This document shows, in pieces, positions 31,486 through 43,415 of a stretch of DNA of 64,000 nucleotides; the stretch's first letter is position 1; every line of letters starts with the position of its first letter. This DNA comes from Stenotrophomonas rhizophila. Its GTDB lineage: Bacteria; Pseudomonadota; Gammaproteobacteria; Xanthomonadales; Xanthomonadaceae. The notes under the pieces were generated by a model. The model did not search any database, was not told the origin of the DNA, and saw only the letters and a program-made list of their open reading frames with translations. A program made the translations under genes and the position numbers. Where the stretch lies: assembly GCF_001704155.1 (NCBI RefSeq), contig NZ_CP016294.1, positions 2,663,501 to 2,727,500 of the forward strand. The letters are read 5' to 3'.

Positions 31486-34400
31486 ATGCCTAAATTTTTC
31501 ATTGAACACCCGGTATTCGCCTGGGTGGTCGCGATCCTGATCTCGCTTGCGGGCGTGATCTCGATCCTGGGTCTGGGCGTGGAGTCCTACCCGAGCATCG
31601 CACCGCCCCAGGTGACGGTGAGCGCCACCTACCCCGGCGCCAGCGCCGACACCACCGAAAAGTCGGTCACCCAGGTGATCGAGCAGCAGCTGACCGGTAT
31701 CGATCACCTGCTGTACTTCAGCTCCTCGTCGGCCTCCAACGGCCGCGCGACCATCACCCTGACCTTCGAAACCGGTACCGACGCGGACATCGCCCAGGTG
31801 CAGGTGCAGAACAAGGTGTCGCTGGCCACGCCGCGCCTGCCCACCGAAGTGACCCAGCAGGGCGTGGTGGTGGCCAAGGCCAACGCCGGCTTCCTGATGG
31901 TGGTGGCGCTGCAGTCGGACAGCGAAGCGATCACCCGCGATGCGCTCAACGACATCGTGGGTTCGCGCGTGCTCGACCAGATCTCGCGCATTCCCGGCGT
32001 GGGCAGCACCCAGCAGTTCGGTTCCGAATACGCCATGAACATCTGGCTGAACCCGGAACGCATGCAGGGCTACAACCTCTCGGCCACCCAGGTGCTGGCG
32101 GCGATCAAGGCCCAGAACGTGCAGTTCGCGGCCGGTTCGCTGGGCGCCGATCCGTCGCCGGCAGGCCACTATTTCACCGCCACGGTATCGGCGGAGGGCC
32201 GCTTCAGCTCGCCTGACCAGTTCGAGAACATCATCCTGCGGGCCAACGCGGACGGTTCGCGAGTGCTGCTCAAGGACGTGGCGCGCATCGCCTTCGGTGC
32301 CAACAACTACGGCTTCGATACCCAGTACAACGGCAAGCCGACCGGTGCCTTCGCGATCCAGCTGCTGCCGGGTGCCAACGCCCTGAACGTGGCCAACGCG
32401 GTCACCGCGAAGATGGATGAACTGGAATCCACCTTCCCGACCGGGGTCACCTGGTTCTCGCCGTACGACAGCACCACGTTCGTGAAGATCTCGATCGAGG
32501 AAGTGGTCAAGACCCTGATCGAAGCGATCGTGCTGGTCTTCCTGGTGATGCTGATCTTCCTGCAGAACTTCCGCGCCACCCTGATCCCCACGCTGGTCAT
32601 CCCGGTGGCCCTGCTGGGCACCTTCCTGGGCATGAGCATCATCGGCTTCACCATCAACCAGCTGACCCTGTTTGCGATGGTGCTGGCGATCGGCATCGTG
32701 GTCGATGACGCCATCGTGGTCATCGAGAACGTCGAACGCATCATGACCGAGGAGAAGCTGCCGCCGAAGGCCGCCACCCAGAAGGCCATGACCCAGATCA
32801 CCGGCGCGGTGGTGGCCATCACCGTGGTGCTGGCGGCGGTGTTCATTCCGTCGGCGCTGCAGGGCGGTGCCGCCGGTGAGATCTACAAGCAGTTCGCGCT
32901 GACCATCGCCATCGCGATGGCGTTCTCGGCGTTCCTGGCGCTGGGCTTCACCCCGGCGCTGTGCGCGACCTTCCTGAAGGCCACGCACGGTGAACCGAAC
33001 GTGGTCTACCGCACCTTCAACAAGTACTACGACAAGGTCAGTGGCACCTACGTGGGCCACATCACCTCGGCGGTGAAGCATGCGCCGCGCTGGATGATCC
33101 TGTTCGTGGTGCTTACCGTGCTGTGCGGCTTCCTGTTCACCCGCATGCCGGGCAGCTTCCTGCCGGAAGAAGACCAGGGCTATGCGCTGGCGATCGTGCA
33201 GCTGCCGCCGGGCTCGACCAAGGCGCAGACCAATGCGACCTTCGCGCAGATGCGCGGCATCCTGGAAAAGCAGGATGGCTTCGAAGGCATGCTGCAGGTG
33301 GCCGGTTTCAGCTTCGTCGGCTCGGGCGAAAACGTGGGCATGGGCTTCATCCGGCTCAAGCCGTGGGCGGACCGTGACATCACGGTGCCCGAGTTCATCC
33401 AGAACATGAACGGCGCGTTCTACGGCATCAAGGAGGCGCAGATCTTCGTGGTCAACCTGCCAACGGTGCAGGGCCTGGGCCAGTTCGGCGGCTTCGACAT
33501 GTGGCTGCAGGACCGCGGCGGTGCCGGCTTCGAACAGCTGACGCAGGCGCGCAACATCCTGCTGGGCAAGGCGGCCGAGGAGAAGGAACTGCTCACCGGC
33601 GTGCGCCCGAACGGGCTGGAAAACGCGCCGCAGCTGCAGCTCCACGTGGACCGCGTGCAGGCGCAGACGATGGGCCTGTCGGTGTCGGACGTGTACAGCA
33701 CCATCCAGCTGATGCTGGCGCCGGTATACGTGAACGACTTCTTCTACCAGGGCCGCATCAAGCGCGTGACCATGCAGGCCGATGGTCCGTTCCGCACCGG
33801 TGCGGAGTCGTTGAACAGCTTCTACACGCCCAGCTCGCTGCAGACCAACGCCGACGGTACGCCGGCGATGATTCCGCTGAGCACGGTGGTGAAGTCCGAA
33901 TGGGTGTCCGCCCCGCCGTCGCTGAGCCGCTACAACGGCTATTCGGCGATCAACATCGTCGGTTCGCAGGCACCGGGCAAGAGCTCGGGCGAAGCGATGC
34001 AGGCGATGGAGCGGATCGTGCAGGATGACCTGCCGGCGGGCTTCGGCTACGACTGGTCGGGCATGTCCTACCAGGAAATCCTGGCGGGCAACGCGGCCAC
34101 GCTGCTGCTGGTGCTGTCGATCGTGGTGGTGTTCCTGTGCCTTGCGGCGCTGTATGAAAGCTGGTCGATCCCGGTGGCGGTGCTGCTGGTGGTACCGCTG
34201 GGCGTGCTGGGTGCGCTGTCGTTCTCGCTCGCCCGTGGCCTGCCCAACGATCTGTACTTCAAGATCGGCCTGATCACGGTGATCGGCCTGGCGGCGAAGA
34301 ACGCGATCCTGATCGTGGAGTTCGCGGTGGAGCAGCGCGCAGCAGGCAAGAACCTGCGCGAGGCGACCATCGAAGCCTCGCGCCTGCGCTTCCGGCCGAT

Positions 34401-34656
34401 CCTGATGACCTCGTTCGCGTTCATCATGGGCGTGATCCCGATGGCGATCTCCACCGGTGCCGGCGCCAACGCGCGTCACGCCATCGGTACGGGCGTGATC
34501 GGCGGCATGGTGTTCGCCACCTTCCTGGGCCTGCTGATGATCCCGGTGTTCTTCGTGGTGGTCCGCCGCATGCTGGGCGACAAGCTCGACGAACCGTCCA
34601 AGGAGTTCCTGGAACGCCAGGGCGAAGCCACCGCAGCGCATCGTCCGGATCGTTGA
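31486..34656 (+). CDS. RND multidrug efflux transporter (HAE1 family)
   Basis: The 1056-residue inner-membrane pump matches AcrB/MexB in size and order: MPKFFIEHPVFAWVVAILIS at TM1, a large periplasmic loop, TM2-6 with the proton-relay pair in GIVVDDAIVVIENV, a second large loop and TM8-12 with the conserved Lys in GLAAKNAILIVEF. It trades protons for export of amphiphilic drugs. No outer-membrane channel gene follows, so it must borrow one such as a TolC homologue. Stenotrophomonas has several two-gene pumps of this kind, and I cannot say which one this is. A REP and a strong terminator follow the stop. Confidence 0.95.
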   Translation: MPKFFIEHPVFAWVVAILISLAGVISILGLGVESYPSIAPPQVTVSATYPGASADTTEKSVTQVIEQQLTGIDHLLYFSSSSASNGRATITLTFETGTDADIAQVQVQNKVSLATPRLPTEVTQQGVVVAKANAGFLMVVALQSDSEAITRDALNDIVGSRVLDQISRIPGVGSTQQFGSEYAMNIWLNPERMQGYNLSATQVLAAIKAQNVQFAAGSLGADPSPAGHYFTATVSAEGRFSSPDQFENIILRANADGSRVLLKDVARIAFGANNYGFDTQYNGKPTGAFAIQLLPGANALNVANAVTAKMDELESTFPTGVTWFSPYDSTTFVKISIEEVVKTLIEAIVLVFLVMLIFLQNFRATLIPTLVIPVALLGTFLGMSIIGFTINQLTLFAMVLAIGIVVDDAIVVIENVERIMTEEKLPPKAATQKAMTQITGAVVAITVVLAAVFIPSALQGGAAGEIYKQFALTIAIAMAFSAFLALGFTPALCATFLKATHGEPNVVYRTFNKYYDKVSGTYVGHITSAVKHAPRWMILFVVLTVLCGFLFTRMPGSFLPEEDQGYALAIVQLPPGSTKAQTNATFAQMRGILEKQDGFEGMLQVAGFSFVGSGENVGMGFIRLKPWADRDITVPEFIQNMNGAFYGIKEAQIFVVNLPTVQGLGQFGGFDMWLQDRGGAGFEQLTQARNILLGKAAEEKELLTGVRPNGLENAPQLQLHVDRVQAQTMGLSVSDVYSTIQLMLAPVYVNDFFYQGRIKRVTMQADGPFRTGAESLNSFYTPSSLQTNADGTPAMIPLSTVVKSEWVSAPPSLSRYNGYSAINIVGSQAPGKSSGEAMQAMERIVQDDLPAGFGYDWSGMSYQEILAGNAATLLLVLSIVVVFLCLAALYESWSIPVAVLLVVPLGVLGALSFSLARGLPNDLYFKIGLITVIGLAAKNAILIVEFAVEQRAAGKNLREATIEASRLRFRPILMTSFAFIMGVIPMAISTGAGANARHAIGTGVIGGMVFATFLGLLMIPVFFVVVRRMLGDKLDEPSKEFLERQGEATAAHRPDR

Positions 34657-34664
34657 TCTCGCAA

Positions 34665-34689
34665 TAGGTGACCACCGTTGGTGGTCACC
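34665..34689 (+). repeat. REP palindrome
   Basis: TAGGTGACCACCGTTGGTGG followed by TCACC, with a GGTGACCACC/GGTGGTCACC stem. It has the REP shape although the head base before TAG is A, not G. Confidence 0.65.
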
Positions 34690-34700
34690 CTGAAACGCAG

Positions 34701-34732
34701 AAGGCCCCGGAGCGATCCGGGGCCTTTTTTTT
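34701..34732 (+). terminator. Terminator of the tetR-RND operon
   Basis: AAGGCCCCGGA and TCCGGGGCCTT form a perfect 11 bp stem closed by a GCGA (GNRA) tetraloop, followed by a run of T. Confidence 0.93.
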
Positions 34733-34888
34733 CTGCAATTGCACCGCTTTCCGTGTCGCCGGGCGCTGCCCGGCTGCTGATGCATTTGTGCGAACAGCCT
34801 GTGGCTGAGACGATCTCTGGCTAGGCGGGTCGGTGTCACGGGAAAAGCCGGTGTGCCGGCGATGCCGGCACCTGCTTCGATCAGTTCA

Positions 34889-34948
34889 ATGCGTTATCGA
34901 ACGTGGAAATCTTCACGGCGGTTGTTTGGGAACCAACCCTACCGCGCC
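34889..34948 (+). repeat. Dispersed 60 nt repeat, copy 1
   Basis: It runs from ATGCG and ATCGAACGTGG to GTTTGGGAACC, ACCCTACC and CGCC. It is about 80% identical to 51518-51577 over the same 60 nt. Both copies lie upstream of a large hairpin element. Confidence 0.7.
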
Positions 34949-34984
34949 CTGTGCTTTTTCCTTGGCCTCCTGCCTACCTTCAAA

Positions 34985-35089
34985 GGCGAGCCGGGGCGGG
35001 TTTGCGGGGGCTTTGCGAAACATGGATGTTTCGCAAGAGCCTCCAGGGACGGATTCACGGCGCCCCCCGCAAACCCGCACCGGCTCGCC
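34985..35089 (+). repeat. Large hairpin element, copy B (short-core type)
   Basis: A 26 nt arm (34985-35010) pairs with 35064-35089 with one mismatch. The 53 nt core contains a perfect 10 bp hairpin TGCGAAACAT-GG-ATGTTTCGCA and ends TTCACGGCGC. The core equals that of copy C at 49 of 53 positions although the arms differ strongly. Confidence 0.82.
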
Positions 35090-35186
35090 AACTCCGGCAA
35101 ACCGGTGCCCAACGGCTGTTCGCCCAGATGCATGAAGCTACCGGGCGCAGCCCGGTACCCAGGTACACCATGCAATCAGACACCCC

Positions 35187-35223
35187 AAAAGCAATCGGGG
35201 CCCCAATAGGACCCCGATGCTTT
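35187..35223 (-). terminator. Terminator after the acyl-CoA dehydrogenase gene
   Basis: On the minus strand AAAGCATCGGGG pairs with CCCCGATTGCTTTT, with one bulged base. It starts about 24 nt after the stop. Confidence 0.78.
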
Positions 35224-35246
35224 GGTCTGTACAGCGAGAAGCCGCC

Positions 35247-36395
35247 TCAGCGCAGGCCGGTTTCGTTGCGGGCGATGACCAGGCGCTGGATTTCCGAGGT
35301 GCCTTCGTAGATCTCGGTGATCTTGGCATCACGGAAGTAACGCTCCAGCGGCATTTCCTTGGAGTAACCCATGCCGCCGTGGATCTGCACGGCCTGGTGG
35401 GTGATCCACATCGCCGCTTCCGAAGCGGTCAGCTTGGCGATGGCCGCTTCGTTGCTGAAACGCTTGCCCTGGCCCTTCACCCATGCCGCGCGCAGGGTCA
35501 GCAGCAGCGCTGCATCCAGCTTGCACTTCATGTCGGCGATCTTGGCCTGGGTCATCTGGAACGTACCGATCGCCGCGCCAAAGGCCTTGCGGTCCTTCAC
35601 GTATTCGATCGTGGCCTCATAGGCCGCACGTGCGATGCCGATCGCCTGTGACGCGATGCCGATGCGGCCGGCGTCCAGCACGCCCATCGCGATCTTGAAG
35701 CCCTCGCCTTCCTTGCCCACCACGTCTTCAGCCGCCGCCACGTAATCCTGGAACTCGATCTCGCAGGTGGCCGAGGCGCGGATGCCGAGCTTCGGCTCGG
35801 TCTTGCCGCGGTGGAAGCCGGCCTTGTCGGTGTCGATCATGAACGCAGTGATGCCACGCGCACCCTGCTCCGGGTCGGTCATGGCAAACAGCACGATGTA
35901 CTTGGCCACCGGACCGGAGGTGATCCAGCTCTTCTTGCCGTTGATCACATAGGTGCCGTCGGCCTGCCTGACCGCGCGGCAACGCATGGCCGTGGCGTCC
36001 GAACCCGACTGCGGCTCGGTCAGCGCGAACGCGCCGATGGCCTCGCCCTCGGCGATGGCGCGCACGTACTTCTGCTTCTGGGCCTCGCTGCCGTGGGTCA
36101 GGATGCCGTTGCAGAACAGCGAGTTGTTGACCGACATGATGGTCGAATGCGCGGCGTCGCCGGCGGCAACCTCCACCATCGCCAGCACGTAGGCAATCGG
36201 GTCCATGCCCGCGCCGCCGTACTCGGCCGGCACTTCGATGCCCATCAGGCCGTTTTCGCCCAGCAGGCGGATGTTGTCCAGCGGGAACTCGCCGGTACGG
36301 TCATGGTGCTCGGCGCTCGGCGCGATCTTTTCCTGCGCGATGCGGCGCGCAACGTCCTGCAGCATCAGCTGCTCTTCGGTGAAACTGAAATCCAC
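35247..36395 (-). CDS. Acyl-CoA dehydrogenase
   Basis: The 382-residue flavoprotein makes trans-2-enoyl-CoA from acyl-CoA and passes electrons to ETF. It has FALTEPQSGSDA (FAD and substrate binding), WITSG, GRIGIASQAIGIARAAYE and the catalytic base E364 in TEIYEGTSEIQR. The position of the base fits short-chain or branched-chain members, but chain preference cannot be fixed from sequence. It stands alone, with terminator and repeats downstream and the sahR-like gene divergent upstream. Confidence 0.94.
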   Translation of the reverse strand: MDFSFTEEQLMLQDVARRIAQEKIAPSAEHHDRTGEFPLDNIRLLGENGLMGIEVPAEYGGAGMDPIAYVLAMVEVAAGDAAHSTIMSVNNSLFCNGILTHGSEAQKQKYVRAIAEGEAIGAFALTEPQSGSDATAMRCRAVRQADGTYVINGKKSWITSGPVAKYIVLFAMTDPEQGARGITAFMIDTDKAGFHRGKTEPKLGIRASATCEIEFQDYVAAAEDVVGKEGEGFKIAMGVLDAGRIGIASQAIGIARAAYEATIEYVKDRKAFGAAIGTFQMTQAKIADMKCKLDAALLLTLRAAWVKGQGKRFSNEAAIAKLTASEAAMWITHQAVQIHGGMGYSKEMPLERYFRDAKITEIYEGTSEIQRLVIARNETGLR

Positions 36396-36510
36396 GAAAC
36401 CCTCCCAGGAACATGTCGATATGGCCGCGCCGGGCGCGTCCAGGTGCGGCGATTGTACCGGGGGCCACCCAATCCGGGCTGACTTGACCGCGAAGGCGCC
36501 AAAGGACGAA

Positions 36511-36540
36511 AATATCTCTATATCGCGATAGGTAGATATT
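36511..36540 (+). promoter_or_regulatory. Palindromic operator in front of the sahR-like gene
   Basis: AATATCT (36511-36517) and AGATATT (36534-36540) flank a perfect inner palindrome TATCGCGATA (36521-36530). The block ends one base before the ATG at 36542. It probably binds the ArsR-type regulator it precedes, giving self-control of the regulator-metH operon. The protein-site match is inferred. Confidence 0.68.
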
Positions 36541-36541
36541 T

Positions 36542-37471
36542 ATGGATCTCGAGGACTGGTCGGTCCGGCTGAAGGTGTTCGCCGACGCCACCCGCGTGCG
36601 CCTGCTGGCGCTGCTGGAGCAGGAAGAACTCACCGTGGCCGAGCTGTCGGCCATCACCACCCTGGCCCAGCCGCGGGTGTCGACCCACCTGGCCCGCCTC
36701 AAGGAAGCCGGCCTGGTGCGCGACCGGCGCGCAGGCGTGTCGGCGTACTACCGCTTTGACGATGCCGCGCTGGACCCGGCCCAACGCGCATTGTGGCACG
36801 CCCTGAGCACCGGCAGCGACGACCCGCTGCTGCGCCAGGATGCTGAACGCGTGGCCAGCGTGCTGGCCAGCCGCGCCGCCGACCAGAACTGGGCCGACAG
36901 CGTGGCCGGCGACATGGAACGCCATTACTCGCCCGGCCGCACCTGGGAAGCGCTGGCGCGCACCGCGCTGCCGCTGCTGGAAACCGGGGACGTGCTCGAT
37001 ATCGCCTCCGGCGATGGCGTGCTGGCGGAACTGGTGGCCCCGCATGCCAAGCGCTACGTCTGCATCGACACCAGCGCCCGCGTCGTGGCCGCCGCCAGCG
37101 AACGCCTGCGCCGCCTGGCCAACGTGGAAGTGCGCGAGGGCGACATGCATGCCCTGCCCTTCAAGGACCGCAGCTTCGACCTGGTGGTGCTGATGCATGC
37201 ACTGACCTACGCCGCCAAGCCGGCCCAGGCCGTGGCCGAAGGCGCGCGCGTGCTGCGCTCTGGTGGCCGCCTGCTGCTCTGCAGCCTGGCCCGCCACGAG
37301 CACAAGGCCGCCGTCGAGGCCTATGGCCACGTCAACCTGGGTTTCTCGGACAAGGAACTGCGCAAATTCGCCGAGAAGGCCGGCCTGGTGGTCTCCAGCC
37401 TGGAAACGGTGACCCGCGAAAAGCGTCCGCCGCATTTTGAAGTCATTTCGCTGATTGCCAGCAAGCCCTGA
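36542..37471 (+). CDS. ArsR-type regulator fused to a methyltransferase-like domain (SahR-like)
   Basis: The 309-residue protein has an ArsR winged helix at about 5-80 (VFADATRVRLLALLEQEELTV, QPRVSTHLARLKEAGLV). A class I SAM-binding domain follows from about 125, with VLDIASGDGVLAELV, a loop ending EGDMHALPF, and DLVVLMHALTY. This layout is that of SahR, which senses S-adenosylhomocysteine and controls methionine-cycle genes in Proteobacteria. No metal-binding Cys motif of classic ArsR proteins is present. It leads metH part 1 by 12 nt, and its own start sits at the edge of a palindrome, so self-regulation is likely. Enzymatic methyl transfer is possible but not shown. Confidence 0.83.
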   Translation: MDLEDWSVRLKVFADATRVRLLALLEQEELTVAELSAITTLAQPRVSTHLARLKEAGLVRDRRAGVSAYYRFDDAALDPAQRALWHALSTGSDDPLLRQDAERVASVLASRAADQNWADSVAGDMERHYSPGRTWEALARTALPLLETGDVLDIASGDGVLAELVAPHAKRYVCIDTSARVVAAASERLRRLANVEVREGDMHALPFKDRSFDLVVLMHALTYAAKPAQAVAEGARVLRSGGRLLLCSLARHEHKAAVEAYGHVNLGFSDKELRKFAEKAGLVVSSLETVTREKRPPHFEVISLIASKP

Positions 37472-37483
37472 GGTTTCCCCGCG

Positions 37484-38568
37484 ATGTCCCTGCCCTGGCT
37501 GCACCCCGATCGTGTCCGCGCCCTCGAAGACGCGCTGGCCCAGCGCATCCTGATCATCGACGGTGCGATGGGCACCATGATCCAGCGGCACGGGCTGGAG
37601 GAAGGCGATTACCGCGGGGAACGCTTCGCCGGTGGCTTCGACCACCAGCACGGCGCCGGCTGCGACCACGGCACGCCGGAAGGCCACGACCTCAAGGGCA
37701 ACAACGACCTGCTGCTGCTGACCCGCCCCGAGGTCATTGCCGGCATCCACACCGCCTACCTGGAAGCCGGTGCTGACCTGATCGAAACCAACACCTTCAA
37801 TGCCACCTCGGTGAGCCAGGCCGACTACCACCTGGAACACCTGGTGTACGAGTTGAACAAGGCCGGCGCTGCCGTCGCGCGCGCCTGCTGCGATGCGGCC
37901 GAAGCCAACAGCCCGGATAAACCGCGTTTCGTCATCGGGGTGCTGGGGCCGACCAGCCGTACCGCCTCGATCAGCCCCGACGTGAACGATCCCGGTTTCC
38001 GCAACACCAGCTTCGATGCGCTGCGCGAGACCTACCGCGAGGCCATCGACGGCCTGATCGACGGCGGCGCCGACACCCTGATGGTGGAAACCATCTTCGA
38101 CACGCTCAATGCCAAGGCCGCGCTGTTCGCCATCGAAGAAGCCTTCGATGCGCGCGGCGCGCGCCTGCCGATCATGATCTCCGGCACCATCACCGATGCC
38201 TCCGGGCGCACCCTCTCGGGCCAGACCGCCGATGCCTTCCATGCGTCGCTCGCCCACGCTCGCCCTCTGTCGATCGGCCTGAACTGCGCGCTCGGCGCCG
38301 ACGCGATGCGACCGCACGTGGAAACCCTGGGCCAGGTGGCCGACTGTTACGTCAGCGCCCATCCCAACGCCGGGCTGCCCAACGCCTTCGGTGAGTACGA
38401 CGAGACCCCGGACGAAATGGCCGCCACCCTGCGCGGTTTCGCCGAGGACGGCCTGCTCAACCTGGTGGGTGGCTGCTGCGGCTCCACCCCCGACCACATC
38501 CGTGCCATCGCCCAGGCCGTGGCCGGCCTGCGGCCGCGCGCACTGCCCGGCGCGCAGGAGCAGGCGGC

Positions 38569-38572
<4 letters not shown>
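37484..38572 (+). CDS. metH: Methionine synthase part 1: homocysteine-binding domain
   Basis: The 362-residue protein equals the N-terminal module of cobalamin-dependent methionine synthase. It has [35 protein letters not shown] and the zinc ligands C268 (GLNCALGA) and C331/C332 ([11 protein letters not shown]) that activate homocysteine. In E. coli this module and the remaining domains form a single chain of about 1227 residues. Here they are two genes joined by an ATGA overlap. The split is clean and in a domain boundary, so this is not a frameshift. No cobalamin riboswitch fits in the 12 nt before it. Confidence 0.95.
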
Positions 38573-41252
<2,680 letters not shown>

Positions 41253-41256
<4 letters not shown>

Positions 41257-42440
41257 ACGCGGTTCCGGTCGCCCGCCTCTCCAGCTACTACCTGTTCTAC
41301 TACGCGGCGCTCGGCGCATTCACCCCGTACTGGTCTCTGTTCCTGACCGCGCGCGGGATGAGCGTGACCGCGATCAGCGTCATGATGGGGATCTGGTATG
41401 CCACCCGCATCGTGGCGCCCACGACGTGGACCTCGATTGCCGCCGCCTCGCCGCACCCGATCCGCTGGCTGCGCGTGGGCAGCGTGCTGACCCTGCTCAC
41501 CTTCTGCGCGTTCCTGCTGCCGCTGCCCCTGCCGTGGATGTACCCGGCCATGGTGGTGTTCTGCTTCTTCTACAACGCGGTGATGCCGCAGTTCGAATCG
41601 ATCACCCTCACCCACCTGGGCAACGACAGCCACCGCTACGGGCTGATCCGGGTGTGGGGCTCGCTGGGCTTCATCGCGGTGGTGATGGGCTTTGGCTGGC
41701 TGATCGAAGGCAGCGGCGGAGCTGGGAAGGCGTACCTGCTGCCGTGGCTGATGCTGCCGCTGTTCGCGTTGCTGGTGGGCTCTGCGTTTGCCAACTACTA
41801 CGCGCGCGATTTCCATCGCGCGGATGGCGATGCCAGCGGCTTCTGGCAGATCGTGCGCAAACCGCAGGTACTGGCGTTCTTCCTGGCCGCGTTCATGGAA
41901 CAGCTGTCGTTCGGGCCGTACTACACATTCTTTTCGGTCTACATGGATCACCACGGCTATGCGACCTCCACGCTGGGGCTGCTGTGGACGATCGGCGTGG
42001 TGTTCGAGGTCGGCGTGTTCTTCACCATCGGCCGCTTCTTCCGCCGCTATGACGCCAGCTGGATGCTGCTGATCGCCCTGGTCAGCTCGACCCTGCGCTG
42101 GACGGTCACCGCACTGTTCCCGGACCACCTGGGGGTGATGCTGGTGGCGCAGACCGCGCATGCGCTGGGGTTTGCCGCCTTCTTCGCGGCGGCCATGCAG
42201 ATGCTGGCGACCTACTTCCCGGGCCGGCTCAACGGGCACGGCCAAGGGCTGCTGTATGGCTTCTCGTCAGGCGTCGGCGGCGTGCTCGGCGCGTTGATCG
42301 CCGGCCAGCTGTGGAACGTCGACCAGGGCCGCACCGCATTCCTGGCCGGCGCGGGGTTTGCGTTCGCCGGTGCACTGCTGTGCTTCTTCGCGATCAGCCT
42401 GCCGCTGTTGCGGCGAGGGAACACGACAGACCGCCGATAG
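41253..42440 (+). CDS. MFS transporter of the phenylpropionate permease (HcaT-like) group
   Basis: The 395-residue protein has about 12 membrane segments and the MFS_1-like pattern [36 protein letters not shown] and [14 protein letters not shown]. Homologues are annotated as 3-phenylpropionic acid transporters, but that substrate is only shown for a few. It overlaps metH part 2 by ATGA and so is the last gene of the methionine operon. A link to methionine or a methionine-cycle by-product is an inference from position. Confidence 0.85.
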
Positions 42441-42454
42441 GCTTCGTGCCCATT

Positions 42455-43162
42455 TTACCAGACCAGGTCGTCAGGCACCTGGTAGGCCGGATCGGCGTAC
42501 GGATCGTCTTCGGCCGGGGCGTTGGGGTCCACGCGCAGTGCCACGGCCGGGGCGAAGATCGCTTCGGCTTCGTCCAGCACCGCTGCGGTCACCAGCAGGT
42601 AGCGGCCGGTGCTCTGCAGCACGCCCAGTTCGCCGGCGTTGAGCTGGCGCAGCTGCTCGGCGGTGACATAGATCCGCTTGATCTTGCCGCCATACGGGAA
42701 GTGCCGCGCGATGTCGGCCGCTTCATCGTTTAGCGCCTTGTCCTTGAGCAGCTCGTCGAGCTTGACCTTGGCTTCGCGGCGCACGCGCGCCTCTTCCTGC
42801 TTCACCCGCTCGGCTTCGATCCGGTCGTCTTTTTCCTTCTGCGCGCGGATCGCGTAGGCCTTGGCCAGGTCGATGTCCTCGCGCGAGCGCGGCTTGCCCT
42901 GGCCGGGGTTCTGGCCCTGGCCGGGACGTGCGTTGCCGCCGGGGCGACCCTTGCCCTGGGGGCCACGACGGGCATCGCCCTCGCGCGGCGGGCGCTGGCC
43001 ATCGCGCGGCCCACGGGCGCCCTCACCGGCCTTGGCCTGCGGTCGGGCACCCTGCGGCGCGTTGGAGGGCCGGCCATCGCGGCGGGCGTCGGGCTTGCGT
43101 TCGGGCTTGGGCGCGGCTTTGAAGCCAAGGCCCAGCAGCTGGTCGCGGAGGGTATCGCTCAT
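42455..43162 (-). CDS. DUF2058 (YaiL-like) protein with a basic disordered region
   Basis: The 235-residue protein begins MSDTLRDQLLGLGF and carries the conserved C-terminal DUF2058 part (ARHFPYGGKIKRIYVTAEQ, LQSTGRYLLVTA). Residues about 15-95 are a low-complexity stretch rich in Arg, Gly, Pro and Gln, which suggests a disordered, nucleic-acid-binding segment. A charged helix follows (about 105-140). E. coli YaiL is a nucleoprotein/polynucleotide-associated enzyme by name only; the function is unknown. It follows slyX by 13 nt in a minus-strand operon. Confidence 0.83.
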   Translation of the reverse strand: MSDTLRDQLLGLGFKAAPKPERKPDARRDGRPSNAPQGARPQAKAGEGARGPRDGQRPPREGDARRGPQGKGRPGGNARPGQGQNPGQGKPRSREDIDLAKAYAIRAQKEKDDRIEAERVKQEEARVRREAKVKLDELLKDKALNDEAADIARHFPYGGKIKRIYVTAEQLRQLNAGELGVLQSTGRYLLVTAAVLDEAEAIFAPAVALRVDPNAPAEDDPYADPAYQVPDDLVW

Positions 43163-43175
43163 GACGTTGGGTCGA

Positions 43176-43415
43176 TCAGTAGTGCGGGGGCGGCGGTTCT
43201 TCGCCCGAATCGGAATACAGCGCGTTGCGGACCTTGCCCAGGTCCTCCAGCAGCAGGCGGGTCAGGTCCGCGTTGCGGCTGCCCTCGATGCGGGCATCGG
43301 CCAGGGCTTCGCTCAGCTCGGCCAAGGCCTGTTCCTGGAAGGACACCCGCATTTCAAGTTCGACCAGGCGCGCTTCCAGCGCCTGCTCACGCGCGGTGGG
43401 AGTGGAATCATGCAT
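43176..43415 (-). CDS. slyX: SlyX-like protein
   Basis: The 79-residue protein is one amphipathic coiled coil ([22 protein letters not shown]) ending in PPPPHY, the signature C-terminus of SlyX. The ATG at 43415 overlaps the end of ugd by 8 nt; the longer reading to 43436 is less likely. The role of SlyX is unknown. Confidence 0.9.
   Translation of the reverse strand: MHDSTPTAREQALEARLVELEMRVSFQEQALAELSEALADARIEGSRNADLTRLLLEDLGKVRNALYSDSGEEPPPPHY

Larger units (their letters stand above)
34759..35155. mobile_element. Candidate non-coding block bounded by inverted repeats
   Basis: The left end (34759-34799) and the reversed right end (35114-35155) match at 33 of 42 aligned positions, including GCGAACAGCC and ATGCAT. 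The 397 bp between the pump and acyl-CoA dehydrogenase genes has no believable gene. It contains a small hairpin (34853-34871), a 60 nt repeat shared with 51518-51577, and hairpin element B. The form is like a MITE, but I see no clear target duplication. The rest of the gap 34657-35246 holds a REP and two terminators. Confidence 0.5.

Noticed and set aside
30946..34839. 1297-codon open frame opposite the RND pump
   Set aside because: Shadow of the pump gene; no start context, no domain, and it crosses a terminator.
34833..35310. Several short open frames between the pump and acyl-CoA dehydrogenase genes
   Set aside because: They translate the hairpin and repeat modules. Similar spurious peptides arise wherever the repeat occurs.
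37472..37483. Cobalamin riboswitch before metH
   Set aside because: Only 12 nt separate the regulator gene and metH part 1, which is far too short.
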